NCBI RefSeq assembly: GCF_011420305.2
Contig: NZ_CP061769.1
Coordinates: 1,227,001-1,291,000, forward strand
DNA from: Nocardioides ochotonae
GTDB taxonomy: Bacteria; Actinomycetota; Actinomycetes; Propionibacteriales; Nocardioidaceae
Direction: 5' to 3'
Length of the DNA stretch: 64,000 nt
Position 1 is the first letter of the stretch; each line of letters begins with the position of its first letter. Position numbers and translations under genes: made by a program. Below the pieces are notes generated by a model, which was not told where the DNA came from, did not search any database, and worked only from the letters and a program-made list of their open reading frames with translations. Shown one piece after another: positions 53,700 through 63,460 of this stretch.

Positions 53700-55912
53700 C
53701 GCGGGTCACCGGCGAGGCGGGTCGGGTCCTCACGGCGCGACTGCTCCCACTCGCGCACGGCCGCCTTCTCCTCCGCGGTGGCGAAGAAGTCGCTGGGGGC
53801 CACGATGTGCGAGGGCGTGTAGGGCACCTCGGTGGTCGGCAGCCCTCCGGCACGGGCGGCGCGCACGCAGATCAGCGCGGCGTTGGCGACCACGATGATG
53901 ACCAGGACCGCGAAGGTCGCCTGGAGCACGCCGTTGAGCGTGGAGTTGAAGACCACCTGGTCCATCTGGGAGGCGTCGGCGGCCGGCGCCAGGACCTCGC
54001 CGGCGTCACGGGCCGTGCGGTAGCGGTCGGCCTGGGCGAAGTAGCCGATCGCCGGGTCGTCGGAGAACACCTTCTGCCAGCTCGCCGTCATCGTGACCAC
54101 CAGGTCCCACACGAGCGGGATGCCCGGCACCCAGGCCCAGCGCAGCTTGCCGTGCTTGATCAGCAGGGTGACGCACAGCGTGAGCGCGATCGCCGCGAGC
54201 AGCTGGTTGGCGATGCCGAAGAGCGGGAAGAGCTGGTTGATGCCGCCGAGCGGGTCGCTCACGCCGATGTAGAGCATCGAGCCCCACGCCGCCACGACGA
54301 CCGCGCTGGCGCCCCACGCCGCGGGCTTCCAGGAGGTGTCGCCGAAGCGCGTCCACACGTTGCCGATGGTGTCCTGCAGCATGAACCGGCCGACCCGGGT
54401 GCCGGCGTCGACGGCGGTGAGGATGAACAGCGCCTCGAACATGATCGCGAAGTGGTACCAGAACGCCGCCAGCCCGCCGCCGAAGGCGTCCTCGAAGATC
54501 TGCGAGATGCCGAACGCCAGCGTCGGCGCCCCGCCGGTGCGCGAGACGAGCGTCTGCTCCTCGACGGCCGCGGCGGCCGCCTGGAGCTGCTCGGGGGTGA
54601 TCGTGAAGCCGAGCCCGGTGACGAACTCGGCGGCGGAGGCGAAGTCGCCGCCGGTGGCCCCGGCCGGGCTGTTCATCGCGTAGTACATGCCCTGGTCGAT
54701 CACGACCGCGGCGATCAGGGCGCTGATGGCGACGAAGGACTCCATCAGCATCCCGCCGTAGCCGATCATCCGGACCTGGCTCTCCTTGGCGATCATCTTG
54801 GGCGTGGTGCCCGAGGAGATCAGGGCGTGGAAGCCGGACAGGGCGCCGCAGGCGATGGTGATGAAGACGAACGGGAACAGCTCTCCGGCGAAGACCGGGC
54901 CGTTGCCGTCGCGGGCGAAGCTGGTCACCGCGTCGGCCTGGATCACCGGGCGGGCCAGGACGAACCCGATCGCCAGCAGCACGATCACGCCGACCTTCAT
55001 GAACGTCGAGAGGTAGTCGCGCGGGGTGAGCAGGGTCCACACGGGCAGCACCGAGGCGATGAAGCCGTAGACGACCAGGCACAGGGTGAGGGTCTCGGGG
55101 GACAGGGTCAGCGCGTCACCGAGGGAGGTGCCGTCGACGTAGCCGCCGCCGATGATCGCCAGCAGCAGCAGCACCACGCCGATCGCGGTCACCTCGAGCA
55201 CCCGCCCGGGGCGCAGGAAGCGCAGGTAGACACCCATGAACAGCGCGATCGGGATGGTCAGGCCGATCGAGAACACGCCCCACGGCGACTCGGCCAGGGC
55301 GTTGACCACGACCAGCGCGAGGACCGCCAGGATGATGATCATGATCGCGAACACCGCGATCAGGGCGGCGGTGCCGCCCACCACGCCAATCTCGTCGCGC
55401 ACCATCTGCCCGAGGCTCTTGCCGTCGCGGCGCATCGAGAAGAACAGCACGATCATGTCCTGCACGGCACCGGCCAGGATCACGCCGACGACGATCCAGA
55501 TGGTGCCGGGCAGGTAGCCCATCTGCGCGGCCAGGACCGGTCCGACCAGCGGTCCGGCGCCGGCGATGGCGGCGAAGTGGTGGCCGAACAGCACCCGGCG
55601 GTCGGTGACCTCGAAGTCGACGCCGTCGTCGAGCCGCTCCGCCGGGGTGGCCCGGGTGTCGTCGACCTCCAGCACCCGGCGGGCGATGAAGCGGGAGTAG
55701 AAGCGATAGGCGATCGCGTACGACGCCAAGGCGGCGAACAGGATCCACAGCGCCGACACCTCCTCGCCGCGGGTGAGGGCGAGCACCGTCCAGCACGCCG
55801 CGCCGACGACGGCGACGAGCACCCAGACGAGGATCGAGAGCGGCCTCGGACGCCCGCGGGGAGCGGGGGAGCGCGGCCGGTCGGCGTGCGGGGTGGGTGT
55901 CGTGGTCTCCAT
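53696..55912 (-). CDS. cstA: Carbon starvation protein CstA (pyruvate/peptide transporter)
   Basis: 738-residue membrane protein with about 18 predicted spans. RVLFGHHFAAIAGAGPLVGP and AAQMGYLPGTIWI are the CstA/BtsT hallmark region; SGFHALISSGTTPKM and PLGGINQLFPLFGIANQLLA are further family blocks. In E. coli CstA and BtsT import pyruvate and peptides when carbon is short. ATG 55912; the frame is open further upstream (to 56782) but runs through the ffh region and has no family features. A CRP-like site lies upstream. Confidence 0.92.
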   Translation of the reverse strand: METTTPTPHADRPRSPAPRGRPRPLSILVWVLVAVVGAACWTVLALTRGEEVSALWILFAALASYAIAYRFYSRFIARRVLEVDDTRATPAERLDDGVDFEVTDRRVLFGHHFAAIAGAGPLVGPVLAAQMGYLPGTIWIVVGVILAGAVQDMIVLFFSMRRDGKSLGQMVRDEIGVVGGTAALIAVFAIMIIILAVLALVVVNALAESPWGVFSIGLTIPIALFMGVYLRFLRPGRVLEVTAIGVVLLLLAIIGGGYVDGTSLGDALTLSPETLTLCLVVYGFIASVLPVWTLLTPRDYLSTFMKVGVIVLLAIGFVLARPVIQADAVTSFARDGNGPVFAGELFPFVFITIACGALSGFHALISSGTTPKMIAKESQVRMIGYGGMLMESFVAISALIAAVVIDQGMYYAMNSPAGATGGDFASAAEFVTGLGFTITPEQLQAAAAAVEEQTLVSRTGGAPTLAFGISQIFEDAFGGGLAAFWYHFAIMFEALFILTAVDAGTRVGRFMLQDTIGNVWTRFGDTSWKPAAWGASAVVVAAWGSMLYIGVSDPLGGINQLFPLFGIANQLLAAIALTLCVTLLIKHGKLRWAWVPGIPLVWDLVVTMTASWQKVFSDDPAIGYFAQADRYRTARDAGEVLAPAADASQMDQVVFNSTLNGVLQATFAVLVIIVVANAALICVRAARAGGLPTTEVPYTPSHIVAPSDFFATAEEKAAVREWEQSRREDPTRLAGDPR

Positions 55913-55944
55913 GCGTCCTCCAGGTGCCGTTTCGACGACGTCAT

Positions 55945-55960
55945 TGTGACCTACGTCGCA
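55945..55960. promoter_or_regulatory. CRP-like site upstream of cstA
   Basis: TGTGACCTACGTCGCA matches the TGTGA-N6-TCACA consensus except one base, 33-48 bases upstream of the cstA ATG and 122-137 bases before ffh. In E. coli cstA is activated by cAMP-CRP. Confidence 0.45.
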
Positions 55961-56081
55961 TTGCGGGACGGGTATCCCGCGCGGCCCCGCAGGTCGGTTC
56001 GTCGCGCCGGGGCGGCGGATCCGCGTGCGCCCGTTAGGATTTGCGCTGATCACCCACCCACAGGACCGAGGACCACCTTTC

Positions 56082-57650
56082 GTGTTCGCCACTCTTTCCG
56101 ACCGCCTCGCCGACACCTTCAAGAACCTCCGGGGGAAGGGCCGGCTCTCCGAGGCCGACATCGACGCCACCGCGCGCGAGATCCGCATCGCGCTGCTCGA
56201 GGCGGACGTCGCCCTCCCGGTCGTCAAGGAGTTCGTCGGCGCGGTCAAGGATCGTGCCCGCGGCGAGGAGGTCAGCCAGGCGCTGAACCCCGCCCAGCAG
56301 ATCGTCAAGATCGTCAACGAGGAGCTCGTCGAGATCCTCGGTGGTGAGACCCGGCGCCTGCGCTTCGCCAAGACCGGTCCGACCGTCATCATGCTCGCCG
56401 GCCTCCAGGGTGCCGGCAAGACGACGCTGGCCGCCAAGCTCGCGCTGTGGCTCAAGGAGCAGGGCCGCACGCCGATGCTGGCCGCCTGCGACCTCCAGCG
56501 GCCCAACGCGGTCAACCAGCTCCAGGTCAACGGCGAGCGGGTCGGCGTACCGGTGTTCGCGCCGCAGCCGGGCAACGGCGTCGGCGACCCGGTCACCGTG
56601 GCCCGCGAGGCCCTCGACGAGGCCAAGCGCAAGCTCCACGACGTGCTCATCATCGACACCGCGGGCCGCCTCGGCGTCGACGCGGAGCTGATGCGGCAGG
56701 CCGCCGACATCCGCGACGCGGTCAACCCCGACGAGGTCCTCTTCGTCGTCGACGCGATGATCGGCCAGGACGCCGTCACCACGGCCCAGGCGTTCCTCGA
56801 CGGCGTGGGCTACGACGGCGTCGTGCTCACCAAGCTCGACGGTGACGCCCGCGGTGGCGCGGCGCTCTCGATCCGCTCGCTCACCGGCAAGCCGGTCATG
56901 TTCGCCTCCAACGGCGAGAAGATGACCGACTTCGACCTCTTCCACCCCGACCGCATGGCCTCGCGCATCCTCGACATGGGCGACGTCATGACCCTGATCG
57001 AGCAGGCCGAGAAGACCTTCGACGCCGATCAGGCGATGAAGGCGGCCGAGAAGCTCTCGGGCAAGGGCGACTTCACCCTCGACGACTTCCTGCAGCAGAT
57101 GCAGCAGGTCCGCAAGCTCGGCTCGATGTCGAAGATCATGGGCATGCTGCCCGGGATGGGTCAGTTCCGCGACCAGCTCGAGAACTTCGACGAGCGCGAG
57201 ATCGACCGGATCCAGGCGATCATCCAGTCGATGACCCCCGCCGAGCGGGCCAACCCGAAGATGATCGACGGCTCGCGCCGCGCGCGCATCGCGAAGGGCT
57301 CGGGCCGCCAGGTCTCCGACGTCAACAACCTCGTCGACCGCTTCTTCGAGGCGCGCAAGATGATGATGCAGATGGCGCGTGGCGGCGGGATCCCGGGGAT
57401 GCCCGGCATGCCGGGGATCCCGGGCATGCCCGGCCCGGGCAAGAAGGCGAAGCAGGCCAAGCAGGCGAAGAAGGGCAAGAAGCGCGTGTCGGGCAACCCG
57501 GCCAAGGCGGCGCAGGAGAAGGCCGCCCAGGCCGAGCGCCCGGCCGCCGCCGCGAACCCCTTCGGCAAGCCCGCGGGCGAGGACCTGGACTACGAGCAGG
57601 CGGCTGCCGCGCTGAACCTGCCGAAGGACTTCTCCAAGTTCTTGAAGTGA
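56082..57650 (+). CDS. ffh: Signal recognition particle GTPase Ffh
   Basis: 522-residue SRP protein that binds signal sequences and 4.5S RNA. N domain (FATLSDRLADTFKNLRGKG), G domain P-loop LAGLQGAGKTT, DTAGRLGVD, LTKLDGDARGG; the M domain has the Met-rich KIMGMLPGMGQF and RNA-binding RRARIAKGSG. Near the C-terminus is a hydrophobic GMPGMPGIPGMPGPG run then Lys-rich QAKQAKKGKK, longer than in E. coli. GTG 56082 with AGGA upstream. Confidence 0.96.
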   Translation: MFATLSDRLADTFKNLRGKGRLSEADIDATAREIRIALLEADVALPVVKEFVGAVKDRARGEEVSQALNPAQQIVKIVNEELVEILGGETRRLRFAKTGPTVIMLAGLQGAGKTTLAAKLALWLKEQGRTPMLAACDLQRPNAVNQLQVNGERVGVPVFAPQPGNGVGDPVTVAREALDEAKRKLHDVLIIDTAGRLGVDAELMRQAADIRDAVNPDEVLFVVDAMIGQDAVTTAQAFLDGVGYDGVVLTKLDGDARGGAALSIRSLTGKPVMFASNGEKMTDFDLFHPDRMASRILDMGDVMTLIEQAEKTFDADQAMKAAEKLSGKGDFTLDDFLQQMQQVRKLGSMSKIMGMLPGMGQFRDQLENFDEREIDRIQAIIQSMTPAERANPKMIDGSRRARIAKGSGRQVSDVNNLVDRFFEARKMMMQMARGGGIPGMPGMPGIPGMPGPGKKAKQAKQAKKGKKRVSGNPAKAAQEKAAQAERPAAAANPFGKPAGEDLDYEQAAAALNLPKDFSKFLK

Positions 57651-57657
57651 GCGTGCG

Positions 57658-58023
57658 GTGAGCACGGTGCTGGTCGTCGACGCCGCCAACGTCGTCGGGG
57701 CCAACCCGGACGGCTGGTGGAAGGACCGCGCGGGCGCCGCCAAGCGCCTGCACGAACGGCTGCTGGTCGGCGACACGGCGTACGACGAGGTCGTGCTGGT
57801 GCTGGAGGGGCAGGCCAAGGGCGGGGTGCGCCCCGGCCGCGACGCCCACGTCCGCACCGTGCACGCCCCGCGCGACGGCGACGCGACGATCCTGGCCGAG
57901 GCGCGTGCCGCGGCCGAGCGGGGCCGCCGGGTCACCGTCGTCACCGCGGACCGCGCCCTCGGCGCCACCGCCTCCGCCGTCGCCCAGGTCCTCAGCCCCT
58001 CTTGGCTGCTCTCTCATATCTGA
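57658..58023 (+). CDS. Small PIN/NYN-like nuclease-fold protein
   Basis: 121-residue protein with a PIN/NYN-like pattern: VLVVDAANVVGANPD with the first acidic residue, then HAPRDGDATILAEA and VTVVTADRALG, which supply further acidic residues. From memory relatives are often labelled NTP pyrophosphohydrolase, which the sequence does not support. GTG 57658, seven bases after ffh, so co-transcribed. The HAP-DGDATI region is conserved enough to suggest a metal-dependent enzyme acting on RNA. Confidence 0.7.
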   Translation: MSTVLVVDAANVVGANPDGWWKDRAGAAKRLHERLLVGDTAYDEVVLVLEGQAKGGVRPGRDAHVRTVHAPRDGDATILAEARAAAERGRRVTVVTADRALGATASAVAQVLSPSWLLSHI

Positions 58024-58046
58024 CCCTCCTGCGACCCGGGGGCGGG

Positions 58047-59213
58047 TCAGGGATGGGCGGACAGGCAGGCGTTGGCGAGCGCCACGGCGCCCAGCGCCTC
58101 CGCGCGGTCACCCAGCTCGCCGGCCACCACGCGGACGGCGCTGGCCGCCCCCGGCTGGGCGAAGCGGTCGATCGCCTCGCGGGTGCCCGAGACGGTGGAG
58201 GCGGTCGCCCCCAGCACCCCGCCGAGCACCACCGCGCCGGGGTTGAGGACGTTGCACAGGTCGGCGACCACCCTGCCCACGGCCCGGCCCGCGTCGGCGA
58301 GCACGCGCGCGACGCCGGGGTCGCCGAGCAGGTCCAGCTCGCGCACCCGGGCGGCGGTCAGCCGTTCGTCGTACGCCGGTTGGAGCCGCTCGAGCAGCCG
58401 GGGCGCGGAGACCCGGGTCTCCAGGCAGCCGTGGTTGCCGCAGCGGCACAGCGCGCCGTCGTCGACCACGCGCACGTGGCCGATCTCCCCGGCGATGCCG
58501 CTGGCGCCGCGCTGGAGGCGCCCGCCGAGCACGACACCGGCGCCCAGCCCGCTGCCGATCGTGACGTAGACCAGGTCCGCGGTGCCGCGCCCGGCGCCGT
58601 GGTGGAGCTCGGCGAGGGCGCCGAGGTTGGCGTCGTTGTCGGCGCGCACCGGGACCGCGAGCCGATCGCGCAGCTCGGCCGCCGGGGCCAGCCCCCGCCA
58701 CCCGCGCAGGATGCCCGAGCGGATCCGTCCTGTCGCGGCATCGACCGGGGCGGGCACACACAGCCCCGCGCCGAGCAGGGTCCCGGCGTCGCGGTCCTGG
58801 GCGGCGAGCCCGCGCACCATCGCGGCGGCGAGGTCGAGGGAGCGAGCACCGGCCGGGTCGACGTCCACCTCGGCGTGGTCCTCCGCGAGCAGCGTCCCCC
58901 CGCGGTCGGCGAGCAGCACCCGCACGTGCCGGTGGCCGATGTCGACGCCCGCCACCGTGCCCGGCGGGGTGCCGATCTCCAGCAGCACCGGCGGGCGCCC
59001 GCTGCCGCCCTTGTGCGGCACCCCGCGGGCGGTGGACTCCACGGCCTCGCCGGCGCGCATCAGGTCGGCCACGACCACCGAGACCGTGGAGCGCGCCAGG
59101 CCGGTGCGCCGGCCGATGTCGGCGCGGCTCATCGGCCCCTCGGCGGCGAGGAGCGCGACGACGGCACGCCGGTTGGCCGCCCGGAGGCGGTCCCCGGGAG
59201 CGGGGCGGGCCAC
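58047..59213 (-). CDS. ROK-family transcriptional regulator
   Basis: 388-residue ROK repressor: N-terminal winged HTH (GPMSRADIGRRTGLARSTVS) and a C-terminal sugar-kinase-like domain with VAGVDIGHRHVRVLLAD, PVRADNDANLGALAEL, IGSGLGAGVVLGG, and the zinc-type GEIGHVRV...CRCGNHGCLE cluster. ROK regulators bind a sugar or phosphorylated sugar and release DNA. Divergent from a secreted beta-glucosidase, so likely its regulator. Start uncertain: GTG 59213 chosen, with TTG 59255 also in frame. Confidence 0.85.
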   Translation of the reverse strand: MARPAPGDRLRAANRRAVVALLAAEGPMSRADIGRRTGLARSTVSVVVADLMRAGEAVESTARGVPHKGGSGRPPVLLEIGTPPGTVAGVDIGHRHVRVLLADRGGTLLAEDHAEVDVDPAGARSLDLAAAMVRGLAAQDRDAGTLLGAGLCVPAPVDAATGRIRSGILRGWRGLAPAAELRDRLAVPVRADNDANLGALAELHHGAGRGTADLVYVTIGSGLGAGVVLGGRLQRGASGIAGEIGHVRVVDDGALCRCGNHGCLETRVSAPRLLERLQPAYDERLTAARVRELDLLGDPGVARVLADAGRAVGRVVADLCNVLNPGAVVLGGVLGATASTVSGTREAIDRFAQPGAASAVRVVAGELGDRAEALGAVALANACLSAHP

Positions 59214-59382
59214 CTCGGCACTGTAGGCCGATTCGTGCGGGGCGTGAACTAACAAGTCGGGTGAGACGCCGAGTTCCGCATTGACCCCGGCGGAATCGCC
59301 GCCGGAAGGTGAGGCACGTGCCAGGGCGCGTCGACGGGCGGGACCCACGCCCGTCGTTCTTGATCGGGCAAGGAGGCCCCTC

Positions 59383-61506
59383 ATGACGCTGCACACCACA
59401 CCGGTCCCACCGCCGCGCACCCGGGCGCCACGACGGCGCCGACCGCTGGCCGCGGCCGCGCTGTCACTGGCGCTGCTGGCCACCGGCGGCCTCGCGGTCA
59501 CGTCCACGGGCGCGTCGGCGCAGGCCGCCGGCACCGCCACGTCGAGCGCCGCCGAGGCGCCGGGCAAGGGCCGCCCGGCGTACCGCAACCCGTCGCTGCC
59601 GACCCGCAAGCGGGTCGCCGACCTGCTCAGGCGGATGACCATCGAGGAGAAGGTCGGCCAGATGGCGCAGGCCGAGCGGGCCGACGTGGCAGCCGACCCG
59701 AGCCTGATCACCACCTACGGCCTGGGCAGCGTGCTGTCCGGCGGTGGGTCGGTGCCGGCCGACAACACCCCGGCCGGCTGGGCCGACATGGTCGATGAGT
59801 TCCAGCGGGCCGCGCTGGACACCCGGCTCGGCATCCCGCTGCTGTACGGCGTGGACGCCGTGCACGGCCACGGCAACCTCCAGGGCGCGACGGTCTTCCC
59901 GCACAACATCGGCCTCGGCGCCACCCGTGACGCCCGGCTGGTGGAGCGCATCAACCAGGTGACGGCGGAGGAGACCCGGGCGAGCGGGCCGCAGTGGAAC
60001 TTCTCCCCGTGCGTCTGCGTGGCGCGCGACGACCGCTGGGGTCGCACGTATGAGTCCTTCGGCGAGGACCCGCGCCTCGCGGCGGTGCTCGGTGGCGCCG
60101 CGATCGACGGCCTCCAGGGCCGGGGTGACCGGGACCTGCGCCGCTCCGACCGGGTGCTGGCGACCGCCAAGCACTTCGCCGGCGACGGCCTGACGACCTT
60201 CGGCACCGGCGAGGGCGACTACACCATCGACCAGGGGATCACCGAGGTCTCCCGGGCGGAGTTCGCCCGCCTCGCGCTCACGCCGTACGTCCCGGCCGTG
60301 CGTCGCCACGACGTCGGCTCGGTCATGCCGTCCTTCTCCAGCGTCGACTGGACAGACGACGGCCTCGGCAACCCGCTGAAGATGCACGCCCACGAGGAGC
60401 TGATCACCGGCGTGCTCAAGGGCAGGCTCGGCTTCGACGGGTTCGTGATCTCCGACTGGCGCGGCATCCACCAGATCCCCGGCGACTACCCGACCCAGGT
60501 CGCGACCTCGGTCAACGCCGGCGTCGACATGTTCATGGAGCCCGCCACCGGCACCGAGACGGCGTGGCGCGACTTCGTGCCGACCCTGGTCGCGCTGGTC
60601 GAGGACGGCACCGTCTCGACCGAGCGGATCGACGACGCGGTCGGCCGCATCCTGACCGCCAAGTTCGACCTCGGGCTCTTCGAGCGGCCCTTCACCGACC
60701 GCCGCAACCTCGACGAGATCGGCAGCCGGCAGCACCGCGCCGTGGCCCGCGAGGCCGTGGCGAAGTCGCAGGTCCTGCTCCGCAACCGCCAGCGCACCCT
60801 CCCGCTCCCGGCCGCCACCCGCGGGTCGGGCAAGGCGAGCAAGCGCGGCGCCACCCGCGGCGGCGCCGTGTACGTCGCCGGCAGCAACGCCGACAACATC
60901 GGCAACCAGGCCGGCGGCTGGACCCTCACCTGGCAGGGCGGGTCGACCAACGTGATCCCCGGCGACACGATCCTCGACGGGATCCGCGAGGCGGCCCGCG
61001 GGCCGGTCACCTTCAGCGAGACGGCCTCGACCCCGGTCCCGCGCGGCGCCCACGGCGTCGTGGTCGTGGGGGAGACGCCGTACGCCGAGGGCTTCGGCGA
61101 CGTCGGCGGTCCCCAGTGGGGCTTCGACCCCGGTGACAACGGGGTGCTGCGCCCGCCGCAGACCATGGAGCTCAACGACGCCGACCAGGCGGCGGTGGAG
61201 ACGGTGTGCGCCGCGGCCCGCACCTGCACCGTCGTGGTCGTCTCGGGCCGTCCGATGGTCATCGACCCGGCGCTGCTGGCCGACATCGACGCGCTGGTCG
61301 CCTCCTGGCTGCCGGGCAGCGAGGGCGCCGGGGTGGCCGACGTGCTGTTCGGACGTCGCCCGTTCACCGGCAGGCTCTCGGTGAGCTGGCCGCGCTCGCT
61401 GGACCAGGAGCCGATCAACGTCGGTGACGGCCAGGACCCGCTGTACCGCTACGGCTGGGGGCTCCGCACCCGCAGCCACCACGGTCACGGCGGGGGACAC
61501 CGCTGA
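59383..61506 (+). CDS. Secreted GH3-family beta-glucosidase
   Basis: 707-residue extracellular glycosidase. Signal peptide PLAAAALSLALLATGGLAV near the N-terminus, then a GH3 catalytic domain: LLYGVDAVHGHGN, ATAKHFAGDG and the nucleophile Asp in GFDGFVISDWRG; the C-terminal GH3 domain has LLRNRQRTLPLP and VVVSGRPMVIDP, ending in a His-rich tail. It releases glucose or related sugars from the non-reducing end of beta-glucans or cellobiose outside the cell. ATG 59383 with AAGGAGG nine bases upstream; the 169-base gap to the ROK gene probably holds both promoters. Confidence 0.92.
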   Translation: MTLHTTPVPPPRTRAPRRRRPLAAAALSLALLATGGLAVTSTGASAQAAGTATSSAAEAPGKGRPAYRNPSLPTRKRVADLLRRMTIEEKVGQMAQAERADVAADPSLITTYGLGSVLSGGGSVPADNTPAGWADMVDEFQRAALDTRLGIPLLYGVDAVHGHGNLQGATVFPHNIGLGATRDARLVERINQVTAEETRASGPQWNFSPCVCVARDDRWGRTYESFGEDPRLAAVLGGAAIDGLQGRGDRDLRRSDRVLATAKHFAGDGLTTFGTGEGDYTIDQGITEVSRAEFARLALTPYVPAVRRHDVGSVMPSFSSVDWTDDGLGNPLKMHAHEELITGVLKGRLGFDGFVISDWRGIHQIPGDYPTQVATSVNAGVDMFMEPATGTETAWRDFVPTLVALVEDGTVSTERIDDAVGRILTAKFDLGLFERPFTDRRNLDEIGSRQHRAVAREAVAKSQVLLRNRQRTLPLPAATRGSGKASKRGATRGGAVYVAGSNADNIGNQAGGWTLTWQGGSTNVIPGDTILDGIREAARGPVTFSETASTPVPRGAHGVVVVGETPYAEGFGDVGGPQWGFDPGDNGVLRPPQTMELNDADQAAVETVCAAARTCTVVVVSGRPMVIDPALLADIDALVASWLPGSEGAGVADVLFGRRPFTGRLSVSWPRSLDQEPINVGDGQDPLYRYGWGLRTRSHHGHGGGHR

Positions 61507-61569
61507 ACCCCCAGTGAGGACCGACTGAGCACCAGCCAGTCATGGTCCCGTCGTGGCCCGGACGCGCGA

Positions 61570-61575
61570 TAGCGT
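61570..61575 (+). promoter_or_regulatory. -10 box of a probable leaderless promoter
   Basis: TAGCGT ends seven bases before ATG 61583; no ribosome site seen, consistent with a leaderless amidohydrolase transcript. Confidence 0.5.
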
Positions 61576-61582
61576 CCGGGCC

Positions 61583-62662
61583 ATGACGGCACTCAGGTTC
61601 AGCGGACCGGTCCTGCCCGACGGCGACACGCGCGACGTCTACGTCGTGGACGGGCGGATCACCTTCGAGCGCCAACCCGGCGCCGAGACCGCCGCCCGCG
61701 GCTGGATCGTCCCGGGCCTGGTCGACGCCCACAACCACCTCGGTCTCGAGGACACCGGCGCGGTCAGCGACGAGGAGACCGAGCGCCAGGCGCTCGCCGA
61801 CCGCGCGGTGGGCGCCCTGCTGCTGCGCGACTGCGGCTCGCCGGCCGACACCCGCTGGGTGCACGAGCGCGAGGACCTGCCGCGCCTGGTGCGCGCCGGT
61901 CGCCACATCGCCCGCACCCGCCGCTACCTGCGCGACTACGGCCACGAGGTGGAGCCTGAGGACCTCGTCGCCTGCACCGCGCGCGAGGCGCAGGCCGGGG
62001 ACGGCTGGGTCAAGCTGGTCGGGGACTGGATCGACCGCGAGGCGGGCGACCTCAAGCCGTCCTTCCCCGATGAGGCCTTCGCCGCCGCGATCGCCGCCGC
62101 CCACGAGCACGGTGCCAAGGTCACCGCCCACTGCTTCGGGCGCGACGTGCTCCCCGCCCTGCTCGACGCGGGCATCGACTGCATCGAGCACGGCACCGGC
62201 CTGGCGCTCGACCAGGTCGAGCAGATGGCCGCGCGCGGGGTGGCGCTGGTGCCGACGGTCATGCAGACCGCGAAGTTCCCGGAGTTCGCCCGCGACGGCC
62301 GCGCCCGGTTCCCGGCGTACGCAGCGACGATGGATGAGCTCTACGCGCGCCGGCGCGAGGTCCTGATGAGCGCCCACGAGGCCGGTGTGGCGATGTACGT
62401 CGGCAGCGACGGCGGCGGGCCGGCACGCCACGGGCACCTGCCCGGCGAGGTGCTGGCGATGGTGGAGATGGGGCTGCCGGCCGACTACGTGCTGGGTGCC
62501 GCCTCGTGGCGGGCCCGGGAGTGGCTGGGCTGGAACAGTGGCCTGGAGGAGGGCGCCCCCGCCGACTTCGTCGTGTACGACGCGGACCCGCTCGCCGACC
62601 TGTCGGTGCTCTACCGACCGGCGTGCGTGGTGCTGCGGGGCCGGGTGGTCGAGACCGCCTGA
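61583..62662 (+). CDS. Amidohydrolase-superfamily metal-dependent hydrolase
   Basis: 359-residue amidohydrolase: metal ligands in VDAHNHL (HxH), a candidate carbamylated Lys in GWVKLVGDW, His in TAHCFGRDV, His in CIEHGTGL and the catalytic Asp in YVGSDGGG. The family covers imidazolonepropionase-like, prolidase-like and dipeptide hydrolases; the exact substrate is not evident. Equivalent to Rv2915c, which likewise sits between ffh and rpsP in mycobacteria, suggesting an old neighbourhood. Confidence 0.85.
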   Translation: MTALRFSGPVLPDGDTRDVYVVDGRITFERQPGAETAARGWIVPGLVDAHNHLGLEDTGAVSDEETERQALADRAVGALLLRDCGSPADTRWVHEREDLPRLVRAGRHIARTRRYLRDYGHEVEPEDLVACTAREAQAGDGWVKLVGDWIDREAGDLKPSFPDEAFAAAIAAAHEHGAKVTAHCFGRDVLPALLDAGIDCIEHGTGLALDQVEQMAARGVALVPTVMQTAKFPEFARDGRARFPAYAATMDELYARRREVLMSAHEAGVAMYVGSDGGGPARHGHLPGEVLAMVEMGLPADYVLGAASWRAREWLGWNSGLEEGAPADFVVYDADPLADLSVLYRPACVVLRGRVVETA

Positions 62663-62936
62663 CTCGCAGCGCCGATCTGGGGAACGAGCCGGGGCCCGAA
62701 CTTGGGGGGACACCTGCCCGGCGGCGTACGGTGGCAGCGGCGGCGTCGAGATGGACAGATCGCGCACGCGGCCGGATTTCGGTGGTGACGTGGTGTCTGG
62801 CATCATGTTCTGCTGAGTCCTGTGCGCCCGGGACCCTCTCACCCCGGGCGATGCAGTGCCATCGGCGGCCAAGGCCCGGTCCCCACCTGGAGACGAGGCC
62901 GTCACCCATTCACGATTCCAAGGAGACACCACAAAC

Positions 62937-63455
62937 GTGGCCGTCAAGATCCGTCTGAAGCGCCTCGGCAAGATCCGGGTTCCGCAGTACCGCATCGTCG
63001 TCGTCGACTCCCGCAAGAAGCGCGACGGTCGTGTGATCGAGGAGATCGGCAAGTACCACCCCAAGGAGGAGCCGTCGTTCATCGACGTCGTCTCCGACCG
63101 GGCGCAGTACTGGCTGGGTGTCGGCGCGCAGCCGACCGAGGCCGTCGAGGCCATCCTCAAGATCACCGGCGACTGGCAGAAGCACAAGGGCCTGCCGGGC
63201 ACCGAGGGCACCCTGCGCGTGGCCGAGGCCAAGCGCGACAAGCTCGAGATCTTCAACGAGGCCCTCAAGGAGGCGCACGGCGCCGCGGCGGCCGAGGCCG
63301 TCACCAAGAAGGCCAAGAAGGACGAGCCCAAGAAGGACGAGCCCAAGGCTGAGGCGAAGACCGAGGACGCTCCGGCTGCCGACGTCAAGGCCGGGCAGAG
63401 CCCTGAGGACGCCACCGTCGAGGCGGAGACCGCCGAGACCAAGGGCGAGGCCTGA
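62937..63455 (+). CDS. rpsP: Ribosomal protein S16
   Basis: 172-residue 30S protein. The first 80 residues are normal S16 ([39 protein letters not shown]); the rest is a long low-complexity acidic/Lys/Ala extension ([20 protein letters not shown] onward), roughly doubling the usual length as in other actinobacteria. GTG 62937 with AAGGAG upstream. The 274-base gap before it carries the promoter of the rpsP-khpA-rimM operon; I cannot place it precisely. Confidence 0.95.
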   Translation: MAVKIRLKRLGKIRVPQYRIVVVDSRKKRDGRVIEEIGKYHPKEEPSFIDVVSDRAQYWLGVGAQPTEAVEAILKITGDWQKHKGLPGTEGTLRVAEAKRDKLEIFNEALKEAHGAAAAEAVTKKAKKDEPKKDEPKAEAKTEDAPAADVKAGQSPEDATVEAETAETKGEA

Positions 63456-63460
63456 GCGCC

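Noticed and set aside
55913-56782. N-terminal extension of cstA through the ffh region
   Set aside because: Antisense to ffh, no membrane segments, while the ATG at 55912 begins the family-like sequence.
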